Source: Candidatus Poribacteria bacterium
Lineage (GTDB): Bacteria > Poribacteria > WGA-4E > WGA-3G
DNA: 64,000 nucleotides
Direction of reading: 5' to 3'
Assembly: GCA_028820845.1 (NCBI GenBank)
Contig: JAPPII010000015.1
Span: 62,001-126,000 of the forward strand
The first letter of the stretch is position 1. Every line of letters starts with the position of its first letter. Positions 47,901-55,183 of the stretch are shown one piece after another. A program made the translations under genes and the position numbers. Below the pieces are notes generated by a model, which saw only the letters and a list, made by a program, of their open reading frames with translations, made no database searches and had not been told where the DNA came from.

Positions 47901-49924
47901 CCGACACCACCGCCTTTGGGCACACCCATTATATTCAGAGCTGCAGCACCCGCGTGAGGGGCAGTAACAACATGAACGCCTTCCGCATTCGTATATCCTG
48001 TGGTGTTCCCACCATCCATAATGCGAATATCGGCTTCCGGGGCGGTCGTATCAACAATAATCTCCGTACCCTCAGCACGCTCTAGGAGTATTTGATCAAG
48101 AGGTTCCCCATCAGGACCGAGAACAATGGCTTGTAAATCATAACGGCCATCAGGGATATCCGAAATCTCCGCAACCCAGAGGGATTCGGTCTCCATATTC
48201 ACACGTGGCACCGTGAAAACAGAAGCCAACATCGGATCCTGAGTTGCCTCAAAACGACTCGTAAGTCTGTTCGCATTACGTGTGAGTATACTCGTAAGTC
48301 TGTTTTGTTGGCGTGATGTTGCAACACTCAGCAATTCGCCTATGCCAACTTGTTGACCCGCTAAGGCTTTTTGAATGATATTAGTAGCCCGAGGCGATGT
48401 CAATATATCAGTAAATACACCTGCTAAATCAGGCGTAAAGAGTTCGCTAACGATACCGCGATCTACTATCTGAAGGTTCTTTGGATCCGGCATCGACCAC
48501 CCTTGAATCTCAATTGTATGTATGTTGTCAGGATGGAAGACATCGGCAAGGCTCACAGTGGTTGGATCCATAGCAGCGATCGCTTCACGATCCACCGTTG
48601 TGAATCCCACAGGTTCAGTGAGGACCACGTCAAAATAGTAATAGGTGCTGCCACTACGTGGAAGACCTATCTCTGCTTCCCAAACGACACCATCTTGTCC
48701 AGATGTCGCCACCATTACGTGCTTAGAATAGCCTTCCTCAGGCATCGGATCTTTATGTGAATACCGTAGTGTAACACTCGAGAACAATTGGGTATCTAAA
48801 CTCGGCCAAGCAGGTAAGTTCGTAGCAGCAAGCGTTTCCTCTAACCGGAAGGTATAGGGAATGGTATCGGCTTGAAATTCATCTGTTGTAACTTCCGTAC
48901 CTGAAACGGGTTGTCCACCTGAGAGGGCAAACGTAACACCATCAACCTTCGCTGGCACCCGCAGATAGACTTGTAAACTGTCCCGCGTTATATGTTTGTT
49001 GCTCGCCTCTAAATAGGCAAAATCAGCAAAGTTCGGTGTTATCGCATTTCCGAAATTCTCGAAATCTAATTGCCTCGCTTCCTGCTCAAAAATCGAGAGA
49101 CGGTTTGCCAACAAAATCTGGCGAACCTGCTTTTTCGGGAGAAAGCCTCGAGGCACAGCATCAAGGACTGCGTCCACCAAGGTTTCTGCTTCAAGCGGCA
49201 GACCAGACGCTCGGATAATCTGCTCTACAAAAAGCCTTCCGGAAGAAGCGTTTAGCGAGAGTCCACCCAGCCGCGACCTACCAATAAGAGACTCATTTGT
49301 AGGCATAATGGGATCAAAAGGATCTACCGTTGGAACTTCGACTACGGGCGGCGGCTCCACTACGGGTGGTGGCTCCACTACGGGTGGTGGCTCCACTACG
49401 GGTGGTGGCTCCACTACGGGCGGCGGCTCCACTACGGGCGGCGGCTCCACTACGGGCGGCGGCTCCACTACAGGGGGTGGCTCTACCACAGGCGGTTCAG
49501 CACCGACATTCAATAGTCCTGCAAGCTCGTCAATCGCCGCTGCATCCTTCAGTAACGTCCGCACATCTGCATCCTCAAAGATTGCTCGGACATCCTGATC
49601 CGTTTTAAGAAGATCTACGAATTGCGGGTCGGCCCCTGGTAAAGCCACAAGAAGAAGATCCGGATTCAAAAGAACCAAATCCAAGGCTCCATCCAACCCC
49701 CCAAGAGCTATAACTTGAGGATTCTGTTGAAATGCTGGATCCTTGAGGGCATTAAGAACATCCGGTAAAACTGCCAGAATGTCTTCACGTAGAAGCGTCT
49801 CGCTGTGCTCCTCAAACACCTGTTGGGCGAGAGAAGCCTCCTGCCCTAAAACAGTGTTCGGAATTGAACTGTAAAAAACACACAAAGTAAAAATCAAAAA
49901 ACAAACGAGTGTTCGTTTTTTCAT
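41984..49924 (-). CDS. Giant secreted repeat protein, FlgD-Ig-like C-terminus
   Basis: 2646 residues from MKKRTLVCFL, supported by GGAGG 8 nt upstream and a signal peptide ending near VLGQ. Residues about 147-195 are eight PPPVVE-type repeats. Then come a helical/beta region with a possible CBM48-like segment (VMVATSGQDGVVWEAEIG) and an EF-hand-like loop DCNLDGDMDDLFE. Three long repeats of about 300 residues each contain TNPDSGAPQG-like starts and FSVDNVDDVAPLGPTNI. Several Ig-like domains follow (TPPVISAAAPSG). The last 95 residues (APNPFKDNTRISFTLTRQST to VYFCQIIVADG) are an FlgD-Ig/type IX-like C-terminal domain. Probably a surface or secreted adhesin-like protein. Confidence 0.9.
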   Translation of the reverse strand: MKKRTLVCFLIFTLCVFYSSIPNTVLGQEASLAQQVFEEHSETLLREDILAVLPDVLNALKDPAFQQNPQVIALGGLDGALDLVLLNPDLLLVALPGADPQFVDLLKTDQDVRAIFEDADVRTLLKDAAAIDELAGLLNVGAEPPVVEPPPVVEPPPVVEPPPVVEPPPVVEPPPVVEPPPVVEPPPVVEPPPVVEVPTVDPFDPIMPTNESLIGRSRLGGLSLNASSGRLFVEQIIRASGLPLEAETLVDAVLDAVPRGFLPKKQVRQILLANRLSIFEQEARQLDFENFGNAITPNFADFAYLEASNKHITRDSLQVYLRVPAKVDGVTFALSGGQPVSGTEVTTDEFQADTIPYTFRLEETLAATNLPAWPSLDTQLFSSVTLRYSHKDPMPEEGYSKHVMVATSGQDGVVWEAEIGLPRSGSTYYYFDVVLTEPVGFTTVDREAIAAMDPTTVSLADVFHPDNIHTIEIQGWSMPDPKNLQIVDRGIVSELFTPDLAGVFTDILTSPRATNIIQKALAGQQVGIGELLSVATSRQQNRLTSILTRNANRLTSRFEATQDPMLASVFTVPRVNMETESLWVAEISDIPDGRYDLQAIVLGPDGEPLDQILLERAEGTEIIVDTTAPEADIRIMDGGNTTGYTNAEGVHVVTAPHAGAAALNIMGVPKGGGVGAGEGYLFYQEIALDADGNPISTWMPLNIESTMLASRIWSAVLAQVPENQLASFLRQNVPQLVGGLDDASIVALLSTTTPEAALALLSPGLIQDFANPFLKSLEPFIGRFQLTEPQAQLIIDALGGSLDIVDHLVPVTFDASGHLTMPIQGDQMSLLLGDYGIRAMGIDTLFNVGSYTEPTRLRIVAPEHDVASVTAAVIGDCNLDGDMDDLFESGPIGDVTIFSNTTENVVLTVTVDHRTAHPATVMVQYMDADGAWQNIGELDLAGTEMGSTLEIDWDVADFDALIEAGDTVTVRAVASNALQLADPDPMEGTINLDPDVCPIGPEVVAITVDSPRATSPDSGGPRGILTLHAYTPGRTYEPIDSVRLAATGPQDADWIIEATDVVLIDGQVLADSLTDPVVPIYTDRSYLQWSIDVNTTNLKDTITASSPAAHDASKDTNQYVVQGYVNVGETEIPPIPGVEARFSVDNIDDIRDFVRRDTTPPLGPTYVTVTKVDATDSVLEDHGNGKYTVGGLIDEYDDTVSSPVVTFAIKPTAARSTYSSVRLLTDAQGLTIENPTEEIGNSGVFTVAVDIGPLAEGTYMFHALAVDDHNNQQVDSSSTDGSKISVTVQYSFRPAPEILAITTGPPAMTNPDSGAPQGMLTLNAYTPILTSPPTSAVRLVAKGPQEAEWTIESSEAAEHISGQELADFLGDLINTVGPDKPIVHINSTYQKWVVSIDTRILEDTITAGSPAARDASKDENQYVVTGYAKTSETEVPPIPGVEARFSVDNVDDVAPLGPTNINVTSVEATDSVFETADDGSYTVGGLVDKYDEEVLSPVATLTVEPTADRNTYMSVRLVTDAEGLLIGEVAESAEGSGVFTVTVDVGTLADGETYLENGIYMFHALVYDAAGNEQADDSETDGSKISVTVENTYRPAPEVLAVTTDPAAVTNPDSGAPQGVVTLNSYSLGERTSPPITSMRFEVKRQDADDSEWQEVGVGSESAAVTAEEVQVLQNNADFVADIVHIAADTVVGGAASSLIYQHASYQKWSIEIDTVALGLEDTIDANSPAARDASLDANPYVVRAIAISAANESESAAADGIKSQFSLDNVDDVAPLGPTNITAVAHVNESGEVVEMVDPNEDGSWTVGGIVDETVASPMAMLTIEPTAAPETFTDGSVKLVRTDADGTQTITDGEPGVVDAATVDVGMLKNGTYMFHALIVDAFGNEQADDSEIDGSRVTVHVLNFQLSDITDLAVTAVDGVDVAEPPAEPISLRDSLRVGFVVANGSLAADDDELTASINGAAVASESTEDPEMTFSLSVMEISALPDGIYTPEGVVKQWNGSVSFALAMVNLDNTGPMIKIETPSEDHTVDSLPTVHATYEDGAGSGVDADGTGVLAWATTDLANGPTVMVTRILPEQGDQDVMVDQGAIETDETTLIYMRTEQLSGGAYRVTVHAADVLGNIGEASVEFAIGGTLPTVAIQSPASGQTFDHGKPLISGEFSGAGTVDVTTFTVNDVDATPEVDGNRFSYTPEAALADGDYTVVVAVTDGDGNRAQTSVAFTVQVPKDTTPPVISAAAPSGVIKGDSWVTISAVVTDEQSSVVSAKFAIDDKPFRSIPLAQIAQGRIETAESFTSGTHTVTLVAISEGGTTQHSWTFTLEVDNVAPTITSISPTGTIRGGLPTISASANDASGVDEIDIVVLDSDGEEVEGGTEDDGEDDVEGITRLDFIPEAPLDEGTYTIQVRATDTIGNSATAQGSFSIDFDTAAPVITMSSPQNEARLTERRPQISISYADAESGVDMDSIRFVLDDQLINLKPNQKSASQVIYTPDLDLAFGQHTVKLEVSDMAHKEGNVSEDSSGAREANMAVHEFTFFVESEAGPVLASRPINAPNPFKDNTRISFTLTRQSTVSIVIYDMTLRPVRVLVDNEVWDAGEYVGKGAIGWDGTSSSGEDLARGVYFCQIIVADGFEPEYAILKLALTR
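49341..49499. repeat. 18-bp coding tandem repeat, 8 full copies
   Basis: Units of 18 bp begin at 49341, 49359, 49377, 49395, 49413, 49431, 49449 and 49467, with a partial ninth to 49499. They differ at third codon positions (GGC/GGT pairs) and encode PPPVVE units in the minus-strand giant gene. Copy changes would keep the frame, so stalk length may vary. On the plus strand the repeat opens Gly/Thr-rich frames that are shadows. Confidence 0.95.
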
Positions 49925-50213
49925 TAACTCATCCTCCTCATTAAGTCTACGCGCAAGCGAGACTAAGTACTGAGTTTTTAGATGGGCACGCGCGAATACA
50001 ACAAAAACGACTGGGGTAGATGTCTGCCCATCCAAATAACATCCTACCAACGAACCCAAAATTTCCCGATACCGATGTAGCCTTAGGATAGCGTTTGTAT
50101 CACATAAGGCACAGGCCAAAAGCAAGTGGAAAACGACACCTCAACTTCTATATTTGACCTGGCGGGAATTTTTCTATTATTTTAACACAAAGTGGCGAAA
50201 TTAAGCAAACATT

Positions 50214-50249
50214 TAATCGTTACGTGGCAGATAATCGTTACGTGATAGA
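50214..50249. repeat. Two 18-bp direct repeats
   Basis: TAATCGTTACGTGGCAGA (50214-50231) and TAATCGTTACGTGATAGA (50232-50249) adjoin and differ at two bases. They lie in the leader of the giant gene. A regulator site is possible. Confidence 0.75.
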
Positions 50250-50382
50250 GAGATTTAGTCATTCGGACAAAAACGCTCTGAACGAAATCAACCTACAGTT
50301 ACGTGATGTTTTTATGCAATCGGTGAATATTTGTTCCCGCCGCATCGGTATATCTATCGATTAAATTGCAGTCTGCTTATAT

Positions 50383-50411
50383 ATGATACCACAACCTTTA
50401 AAACATGTCAA
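50383..50411 (-). promoter_or_regulatory. Sigma-70-type promoter of giant surface operon
   Basis: On the minus strand TTGACA (50411-50406, perfect), a 17-bp spacer and TATCAT (50388-50383, 5 of 6). The start would be near 50375, about 450 nt upstream of the giant-gene ATG at 49924. Confidence 0.6.
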
Positions 50412-50473
50412 ATCAAAATTTCAATATTGCTCTGAAAATTTCCGAGTGTTTACATAAGAAATCAACAATCTAA

Positions 50474-50502
50474 TTGACATATTATTATAAAACGCTTAAA
50501 CT
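50474..50502 (+). promoter_or_regulatory. Sigma-70-type promoter of second PhyH gene
   Basis: TTGACA (50474-50479), a 17-bp spacer and TAAACT (50497-50502). The expected start near 50509 leaves almost no leader for an ATG at 50514, which favours the ATG at 50532. Confidence 0.65.
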
Positions 50503-50531
50503 GTCAAGAAAAAATGTATCGAGGCAATCTT

Positions 50532-51272
50532 ATGTTGACGCAATCCGAAAAAAACCAACTCGACACCGACGGTCTTTTGCTTCTGGAAAGCCTAATACCC
50601 TCTGATACAACTGACCAACTCCGAGAATCTGCTTTATCATTAGCTGCAGCTGAGCAGAAAGCCGGTAAAAGCCATACATATCTTGCTAACGACAGCGCAC
50701 AACGCGTCTGGAACCTTATTGACAAAGGCGAGATCTTTGAAGAAGCTATCCAACAACCAAAGATGCTCGCAGCAATGGAATATCTACTCGGTCCCGATTG
50801 CACCTTGAGCTCATTTACAGTAAATGTGCTTTATCCCGGCGCGCCCGATGCAGGACTCCACATCGACTACCCGTTATCTGCATTACCCACACCGCGTCCG
50901 AGTTTTCCCATGGTTGCTAACAGTGTATGGTTTCTGGACGACTGGACACTCGAAAATGGGGCAACCAGTTGTGTGCCGAGAAGTCATCGACGGCTTGAGA
51001 CATTGCCTGAATCCGGGGTTGAATACGCCGATGAGTTGCAAATTTGTGGACCGCGAGGATCCGTCTTGATTGTCAATGGTGCGATATGGCACGGTTCTTC
51101 AGAAAATAAAACGAATGTACCGCGTGTTGGGTTACTCGGTTTCTTCTGTCGTTCTATTTTAAAACCACAACAAGCACACCTGAAATTGGTATCGGACGAC
51201 GTTATCTCACGTGCAACACCGACACTAAAGCGATTGCTCGGTTTTGACTCCTTACCGAACATGAACACTTAA
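50532..51272 (+). CDS. Phytanoyl-CoA dioxygenase (PhyH) family protein
   Basis: 246 residues from the ATG at 50532, which follows GAGG at a usual distance; an ATG at 50514 is also open. Iron-binding H-x-D lies in GLHIDYPLSALP and the distal His in NGAIWHGSSENKT, with R in RVGLLGFFCR. FLDDWTLENGATSCVPRSHR is a PhyH block. The substrate is unknown. It diverges from the giant gene and converges with the cytochrome gene. Low similarity to the copy at 34684 makes recent duplication unlikely. Confidence 0.92.
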   Translation: MLTQSEKNQLDTDGLLLLESLIPSDTTDQLRESALSLAAAEQKAGKSHTYLANDSAQRVWNLIDKGEIFEEAIQQPKMLAAMEYLLGPDCTLSSFTVNVLYPGAPDAGLHIDYPLSALPTPRPSFPMVANSVWFLDDWTLENGATSCVPRSHRRLETLPESGVEYADELQICGPRGSVLIVNGAIWHGSSENKTNVPRVGLLGFFCRSILKPQQAHLKLVSDDVISRATPTLKRLLGFDSLPNMNT

Positions 51273-51274
51273 TC

Positions 51275-51290
51275 GGGATTGGGAAATCCC
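51275..51290. terminator. Short palindrome between convergent genes
   Basis: GGGATT (51275-51280) pairs with AATCCC (51285-51290) around GGGA. It lies between the convergent PhyH and cytochrome genes. There is only a weak following T-run (CTTCT), so terminator function is uncertain. Confidence 0.35.
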
Positions 51291-51312
51291 TTCTACAAAA
51301 ATTCCCACTGTA

Positions 51313-52332
51313 TCAACGCACAACATGAATCGCCTCTGCCATTAATATCCATTCAGACACCAATGTCTTCGGTGTCAATTGATACATCAACCGGGCTTTG
51401 ATTGTATCACCGGGGGCAGCAGGTACATTATTAAAAGTATAAGTCCTATTCTCGTCTGGGAGGAGACGGTTACCATTCTCGGCAGCAATTAAGATGCGTT
51501 GCTTCTGACTCTCAGTGTCGTCTGAGGCGAAAAGAGCCACCTCAAGTATGATCGTGCGCAAAGTTCCTCCCGGTAAGACGTGTCCGGTCTTACTCAGAAG
51601 TTTGACCTCTACCTTTCCAGTTGTGTATTCGAGTTGAAGATTCGCTGCGCGTCTGAGTTGTGCAACACTCCGACTGCCACGCCAAGTATGCTTCCTACCT
51701 TTGATACTCTCATAACTCGCCGTGCTTTGTAATCGGGTTACAACCGGCATGTGACATGTGGCACAACCTTGGTTTTTCTCAGCGAATCCACTACCAAGAA
51801 AACTGGAAACTTGATCGTGTTCCGGGACAGTCGGTTGACCGTGACAGGTGCTACAGAGAGCAGTTGGATCGGTGTAAACAGGATTGGTTACGTTGGCATG
51901 AAAATAGGTTTCCGCGCTTGCTGGAGGTCCATGCATCGCACCTTGTGCATCAAGATGGCAAACAAGACATGAAACCCCAGCTTCCCGGTCCGTATTTCTC
52001 AGTTTCGGCATTTTCCCGACACCTGTGACGAGCACCGGCTGCGGGGCATGGCACTGATCGCATTTCGTTTCTCTGTCAGGGACTTGACTTGCAGCGGTTT
52101 GATAGATTTCATCGACCCACGCCTTGGCGTGCATGGAATTTTCCCACTCCCTCCAGATTGCCGGATGGCAGCTTTGGCACTTTCCATCTCGAAATCCTTG
52201 ATACGCCGCTGCCACACCCTCCGTATGGTTGTCAGCACGCAGCGTAAGGACACCAATTAGCGTGACGAAAACACATCCGAAAAGCCCAAAACCGACACTG
52301 ATCATACCTCGGCGTGTTAGTGTGAAATCCAT
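51313..52332 (-). CDS. Pentaheme c-type cytochrome
   Basis: 339 residues. An N-terminal hydrophobic segment (ISVGFGLFGCVFVTLIGVLT) anchors or exports it to the periplasm. Five C-x-x-C-H motifs bind heme c: CQSCH (52-56), CDQCH (91-95), CLVCH (122-126), CSTCH (160-164) and CATCH (190-194). The spacing and the WREWENSMHAKAW segment resemble cytochrome c554-type proteins. The last 130 residues are beta-rich. It probably moves electrons in the periplasm. It starts 9 bp after the protoporphyrinogen oxidase gene, so heme synthesis and heme use may be co-expressed. Confidence 0.92.
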   Translation of the reverse strand: MDFTLTRRGMISVGFGLFGCVFVTLIGVLTLRADNHTEGVAAAYQGFRDGKCQSCHPAIWREWENSMHAKAWVDEIYQTAASQVPDRETKCDQCHAPQPVLVTGVGKMPKLRNTDREAGVSCLVCHLDAQGAMHGPPASAETYFHANVTNPVYTDPTALCSTCHGQPTVPEHDQVSSFLGSGFAEKNQGCATCHMPVVTRLQSTASYESIKGRKHTWRGSRSVAQLRRAANLQLEYTTGKVEVKLLSKTGHVLPGGTLRTIILEVALFASDDTESQKQRILIAAENGNRLLPDENRTYTFNNVPAAPGDTIKARLMYQLTPKTLVSEWILMAEAIHVVR

Positions 52333-52341
52333 CGTCTTTTC

Positions 52342-53757
52342 TCACAACCTATCTAAGAGCGAGATCGCTGCTGTCTCCCCACTGCGAATACAATCTGGGA
52401 TTCCCACACCGTGATAACCGTTTCCCGCAACGGCAAACCCCGGCAAGCCGCTGGAAAGTCGCTCCACAGTGTTAACGACCTCTTGGTGTCCTACTTGATA
52501 CTGCGCCATTGCCTGCGGATGCTTACTAACGACAGTAAACTGTGGCGCACTTTTGATCCCGAGGATCGGCGTTAGATCCGCTTGGCACAATCCAATCAGT
52601 TCACTTTCAGACTGTTTAGACTTCGGTTCACCAACGAAGGCACGTAACAGGACCTGTTCGGTTGGGGCACGCCCTTCAAATTTAACACTGCTGAACGAAC
52701 AACCAATGATAGAAAGGTTTTCTGTAGCCGGAACGACAAACCCCATACCATCCAATGGATGTGTAACATCAGCACGACGGAACGCCAAATTAACAGTCGC
52801 AGAAGAAGCGTATGGAATCGCATTAATCTGAGTGGCGAGTGGTATGGACACATTTTCGATAAGCGCGCCCGTTTGTAGTGCTGGTAGAGCAATGCAGAGG
52901 AGTTCCGAATTAAGCACATTTCCGTTAGCCAGCGAAACGCGCCATCCAGTATCATCGGTATGCTGGATATGTTCCACTCTGGCACCTAACTTAATACAGT
53001 CAGATACAGCTTCAGTGAGCGTGTCAACCAAGGTCTGCATGCCAGATTTGAATGAGAGAAACAGACTATAGCGAGGACCACTTGTCCCTTGACTTGTTTC
53101 GACTGCCTGCTTTTTTTGTGCGCGGAGTGCCTTGATAATACTGCCGTGTGTATTTTCCATTTCCAAAAATCTTGGAAAGGTCGCCTTTAGACTGAGGTTT
53201 TCAGCATCCGAGGTATAGATACCACCTATCATAGGTTGCGCTATCCGTGTGAAAGCCTCGGTCCCAAGCCGCCGTCTGACGAAGTGTGCTACGGCTTCAT
53301 CCGTATCCCTGCCCCGGCGTGGAATAAAGAGCTCCATTGCCATTCGCAGCTTACCGTGCCAACTGAAGAGTGGGCTCTTTAAAAATGGCTTGAAAGACCC
53401 GGGGGCCATCAAGTAAAAGCCCTCAGGGACGGGGTGCAATTCACCATTTCGGACGACAAAACTCCGACGGACTTTTGGATTAGTTCCAATGAATTGATCC
53501 GCAATCCCAAGTTCTTCACAGAGTGCTTTCGCCGCCGGTTTTGTTGAGAGAAAAGCATCGGGACCGTGCTCAAGGAGGAATCCATCGCGATGCTCGGTAC
53601 GAATCACACCACCGACGCTCGCAGCCGCTTCAAGAAGCGTGACATCAAGCGGAATATTGCGCTGTGCTGCTTCGCGTTGCAAGCGGTAGCACGCCGCTAA
53701 CCCTGTAATACCGCCTCCGACAACAATGGCACGCTTCCTACCCAAGTTTTCCGACAT
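52342..53757 (-). CDS. hemY: Protoporphyrinogen/coproporphyrinogen oxidase (HemY type)
   Basis: 471 residues. The FAD-binding start is RAIVVGGGITGLAACYRLQR, followed by GGVIRTEHRDGFLLEHGPDAF. RIAQPMIGGIYTSDAENLSL is a family block and the C-terminal FAD motif is GLPGFAVAGNGYHGVGIPDC. The oxygen-dependent HemY/CgoX family oxidises protoporphyrinogen IX, or coproporphyrinogen III in Gram-positive routes. Which one it uses here cannot be told from the sequence. The gene is in the hem operon between the protease-like gene and the cytochrome. Confidence 0.93.
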   Translation of the reverse strand: MSENLGRKRAIVVGGGITGLAACYRLQREAAQRNIPLDVTLLEAAASVGGVIRTEHRDGFLLEHGPDAFLSTKPAAKALCEELGIADQFIGTNPKVRRSFVVRNGELHPVPEGFYLMAPGSFKPFLKSPLFSWHGKLRMAMELFIPRRGRDTDEAVAHFVRRRLGTEAFTRIAQPMIGGIYTSDAENLSLKATFPRFLEMENTHGSIIKALRAQKKQAVETSQGTSGPRYSLFLSFKSGMQTLVDTLTEAVSDCIKLGARVEHIQHTDDTGWRVSLANGNVLNSELLCIALPALQTGALIENVSIPLATQINAIPYASSATVNLAFRRADVTHPLDGMGFVVPATENLSIIGCSFSSVKFEGRAPTEQVLLRAFVGEPKSKQSESELIGLCQADLTPILGIKSAPQFTVVSKHPQAMAQYQVGHQEVVNTVERLSSGLPGFAVAGNGYHGVGIPDCIRSGETAAISLLDRL

Positions 53758-53796
53758 AAAGAATTCTCAATCTAAATTTCCATGTTGTTTGATCGC

Positions 53797-54210
53797 TTAG
53801 AGCTGCTCCTCAATCCATTCATTGTCGTGTGCTGGATTATAGATGAGCCCTTTTCTGATGTCAACACAGAGGTCCAGCATTTCCAAGATGATATGTCCTA
53901 CAAGAACAGGTGCGTTCGCAGGCAAGTCTGTTACCTGTATATTCCCCTTTCGTTCCATCACAGTAAATTCGACTGCCGAATAGATAGTCCGGGATGCGAT
54001 ACCGTTCGCGGTCATTGTCCTCGCATTCCCGACAGGTGCCAAACCCAGTTGGTCAATAAGCGGTTTGGGCAGCGACAACCGAGTCGCTCCAGTATCAACA
54101 AGCGCATCCTCAACTGTTAACTGCCGAACGTCTTCTTGGGGAATAATACCTGCTTCTGCCAGAAACATATCTTTTAGATTGGCAATCTCTATTTTTGTTG
54201 TGTGTCTCAT
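53797..54210 (-). CDS. Clan AA (retropepsin-like) aspartic protease
   Basis: 137 residues. The active-site motif D-T-G-A is in VEDALVDTGATRLSLPKPLI near residue 37; the flanking hydrophobic DALVDTGA pattern is typical. The second half shows VLVGHIILEMLDLCVDIRKG, the usual hydrophobic-hydrophobic-G element. Single-domain proteins of this type dimerise. The role is unknown; it lies between hemH and the oxidase, co-directional with 14 and 39 bp gaps. No signal peptide, so cytoplasmic. Confidence 0.85.
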   Translation of the reverse strand: MRHTTKIEIANLKDMFLAEAGIIPQEDVRQLTVEDALVDTGATRLSLPKPLIDQLGLAPVGNARTMTANGIASRTIYSAVEFTVMERKGNIQVTDLPANAPVLVGHIILEMLDLCVDIRKGLIYNPAHDNEWIEEQL

Positions 54211-54224
54211 TTTTTACACGCCTC

Positions 54225-55172
54225 CTAACCGTTTACAGATTTCTCACAGACGAAGTCCGCTAACATGCTGATAAATTTAGGGTGGTCACCAACAGTGCCT
54301 GCCCGAATAAAATCAACGTCGCACGACGCAGCGGTTTCCGTCGCTTCTATGTCCAGATCATAGAGAACTTCAACATGGTCACAAAGAAAACCGATTGGAG
54401 ATGCGACAATAGTACCAACGCCTTTCGCTTTTTGGGCTTTAATCCAATCGTTGATATCCGGTTGCGTCCACGGTATCGGGCTGTTCTCTACAGCACTTTG
54501 GTATGCCAAACCAAACCGAGATTTTCCAATCGCTTGAGCAACGGCTTTGCCAGTTTTTTCAAATTGTTGGGTGTAAGGTGAGGTATCCGCTGATGATAGC
54601 GGAATCGCGTGTGCTGTGAAAACAAGTTCGGCACGTTCTAATTTGTCGCCAGATGCGGTTTTGATAATTTCAGCGATAGCACCGACATAACCGTTATGTG
54701 TGTACCATGGATCGAGATAATCGACAGTCGGTTTCTCACCATCAATTGCCTCAATCCCTTTTTTCACAGTTTGTTGATACCATTCCCAACTGACTTTGGA
54801 CTGGTGCGGTGCCATGATGATACCGAGGGTTTTGCGGTGTCCTTTTTGTGCCATCTCCGCGATGACCTCTTTTAAATACGGGTTCCAATGTCTGAATCCG
54901 GCATAAACAGGGAGTGGCAAACCTCGTTTTTTCAGTATGTTTTCTAATGCGGTGGCTTGCCCGAAAGTCAATTCGTTAAACGGCGAAAATCCACCTAATT
55001 TTATATAATGTGCAGAGATGTCTTTTATGCGTTCTATTTGAGATTTAGCTGGCCCGACAATGCCTTTGACAAAGCAGTAGGCTTCGCCAGGACATGCGTC
55101 GCTATCGTATTGTTGGCAGCATCCCGGTGTTGGTCCACCGAATGCGACTAACAGAACACTATCATACTTCAT
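54225..55172 (-). CDS. hemH: Ferrochelatase with N-terminal Cys cluster
   Basis: 315 residues. It inserts iron into the porphyrin at the end of heme synthesis. LLVAFGGPTPG starts it; GGFSPFNELT, IIMAPHQSKVS, the catalytic His of FTAHAIPLS and PIGFLCDHVEVLYDLDIE with the conserved Glu follow. Close to the N-terminus there are four Cys in PGCCQQYDSDACPGEAYCF, where family members usually have a P-rich loop without Cys. It may bind a metal or an iron-sulfur cluster, but this is inference. It sits next to the MBL gene (11 bp). Confidence 0.93.
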   Translation of the reverse strand: MKYDSVLLVAFGGPTPGCCQQYDSDACPGEAYCFVKGIVGPAKSQIERIKDISAHYIKLGGFSPFNELTFGQATALENILKKRGLPLPVYAGFRHWNPYLKEVIAEMAQKGHRKTLGIIMAPHQSKVSWEWYQQTVKKGIEAIDGEKPTVDYLDPWYTHNGYVGAIAEIIKTASGDKLERAELVFTAHAIPLSSADTSPYTQQFEKTGKAVAQAIGKSRFGLAYQSAVENSPIPWTQPDINDWIKAQKAKGVGTIVASPIGFLCDHVEVLYDLDIEATETAASCDVDFIRAGTVGDHPKFISMLADFVCEKSVNG

Positions 55173-55183
55173 TTTGCCTCCTT

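Larger units (their letters stand above)
49925..50531. other. 607-bp divergent intergenic region
   Basis: No gene is supported. It holds divergent promoters for the giant gene (50383-50411, minus) and the PhyH gene (50474-50502, plus), a direct repeat at 50214-50249 and a later partial copy near 50290 (GTTACGTGAT). The giant gene would have a leader of about 450 nt. The region is AT-rich outside these signals. Confidence 0.6.

Noticed and set aside
49341-49499. CRISPR array
   Set aside because: The repeat is a direct 18-bp tandem with no unique spacers, and it lies inside a coding region.
49308-49608. Plus-strand frames rich in GGGSTT or AAPLR repeats
   Set aside because: They are the opposite strand of the PPPVVE repeat in the giant gene. 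Low-complexity repeats leave several frames open, and there is no ribosome site.
50126-50531. A small RNA or short peptide gene in the long divergent gap
   Set aside because: No compact stem plus T-run is seen, and short frames lack ribosome sites. The region is explained by promoters and direct repeats.
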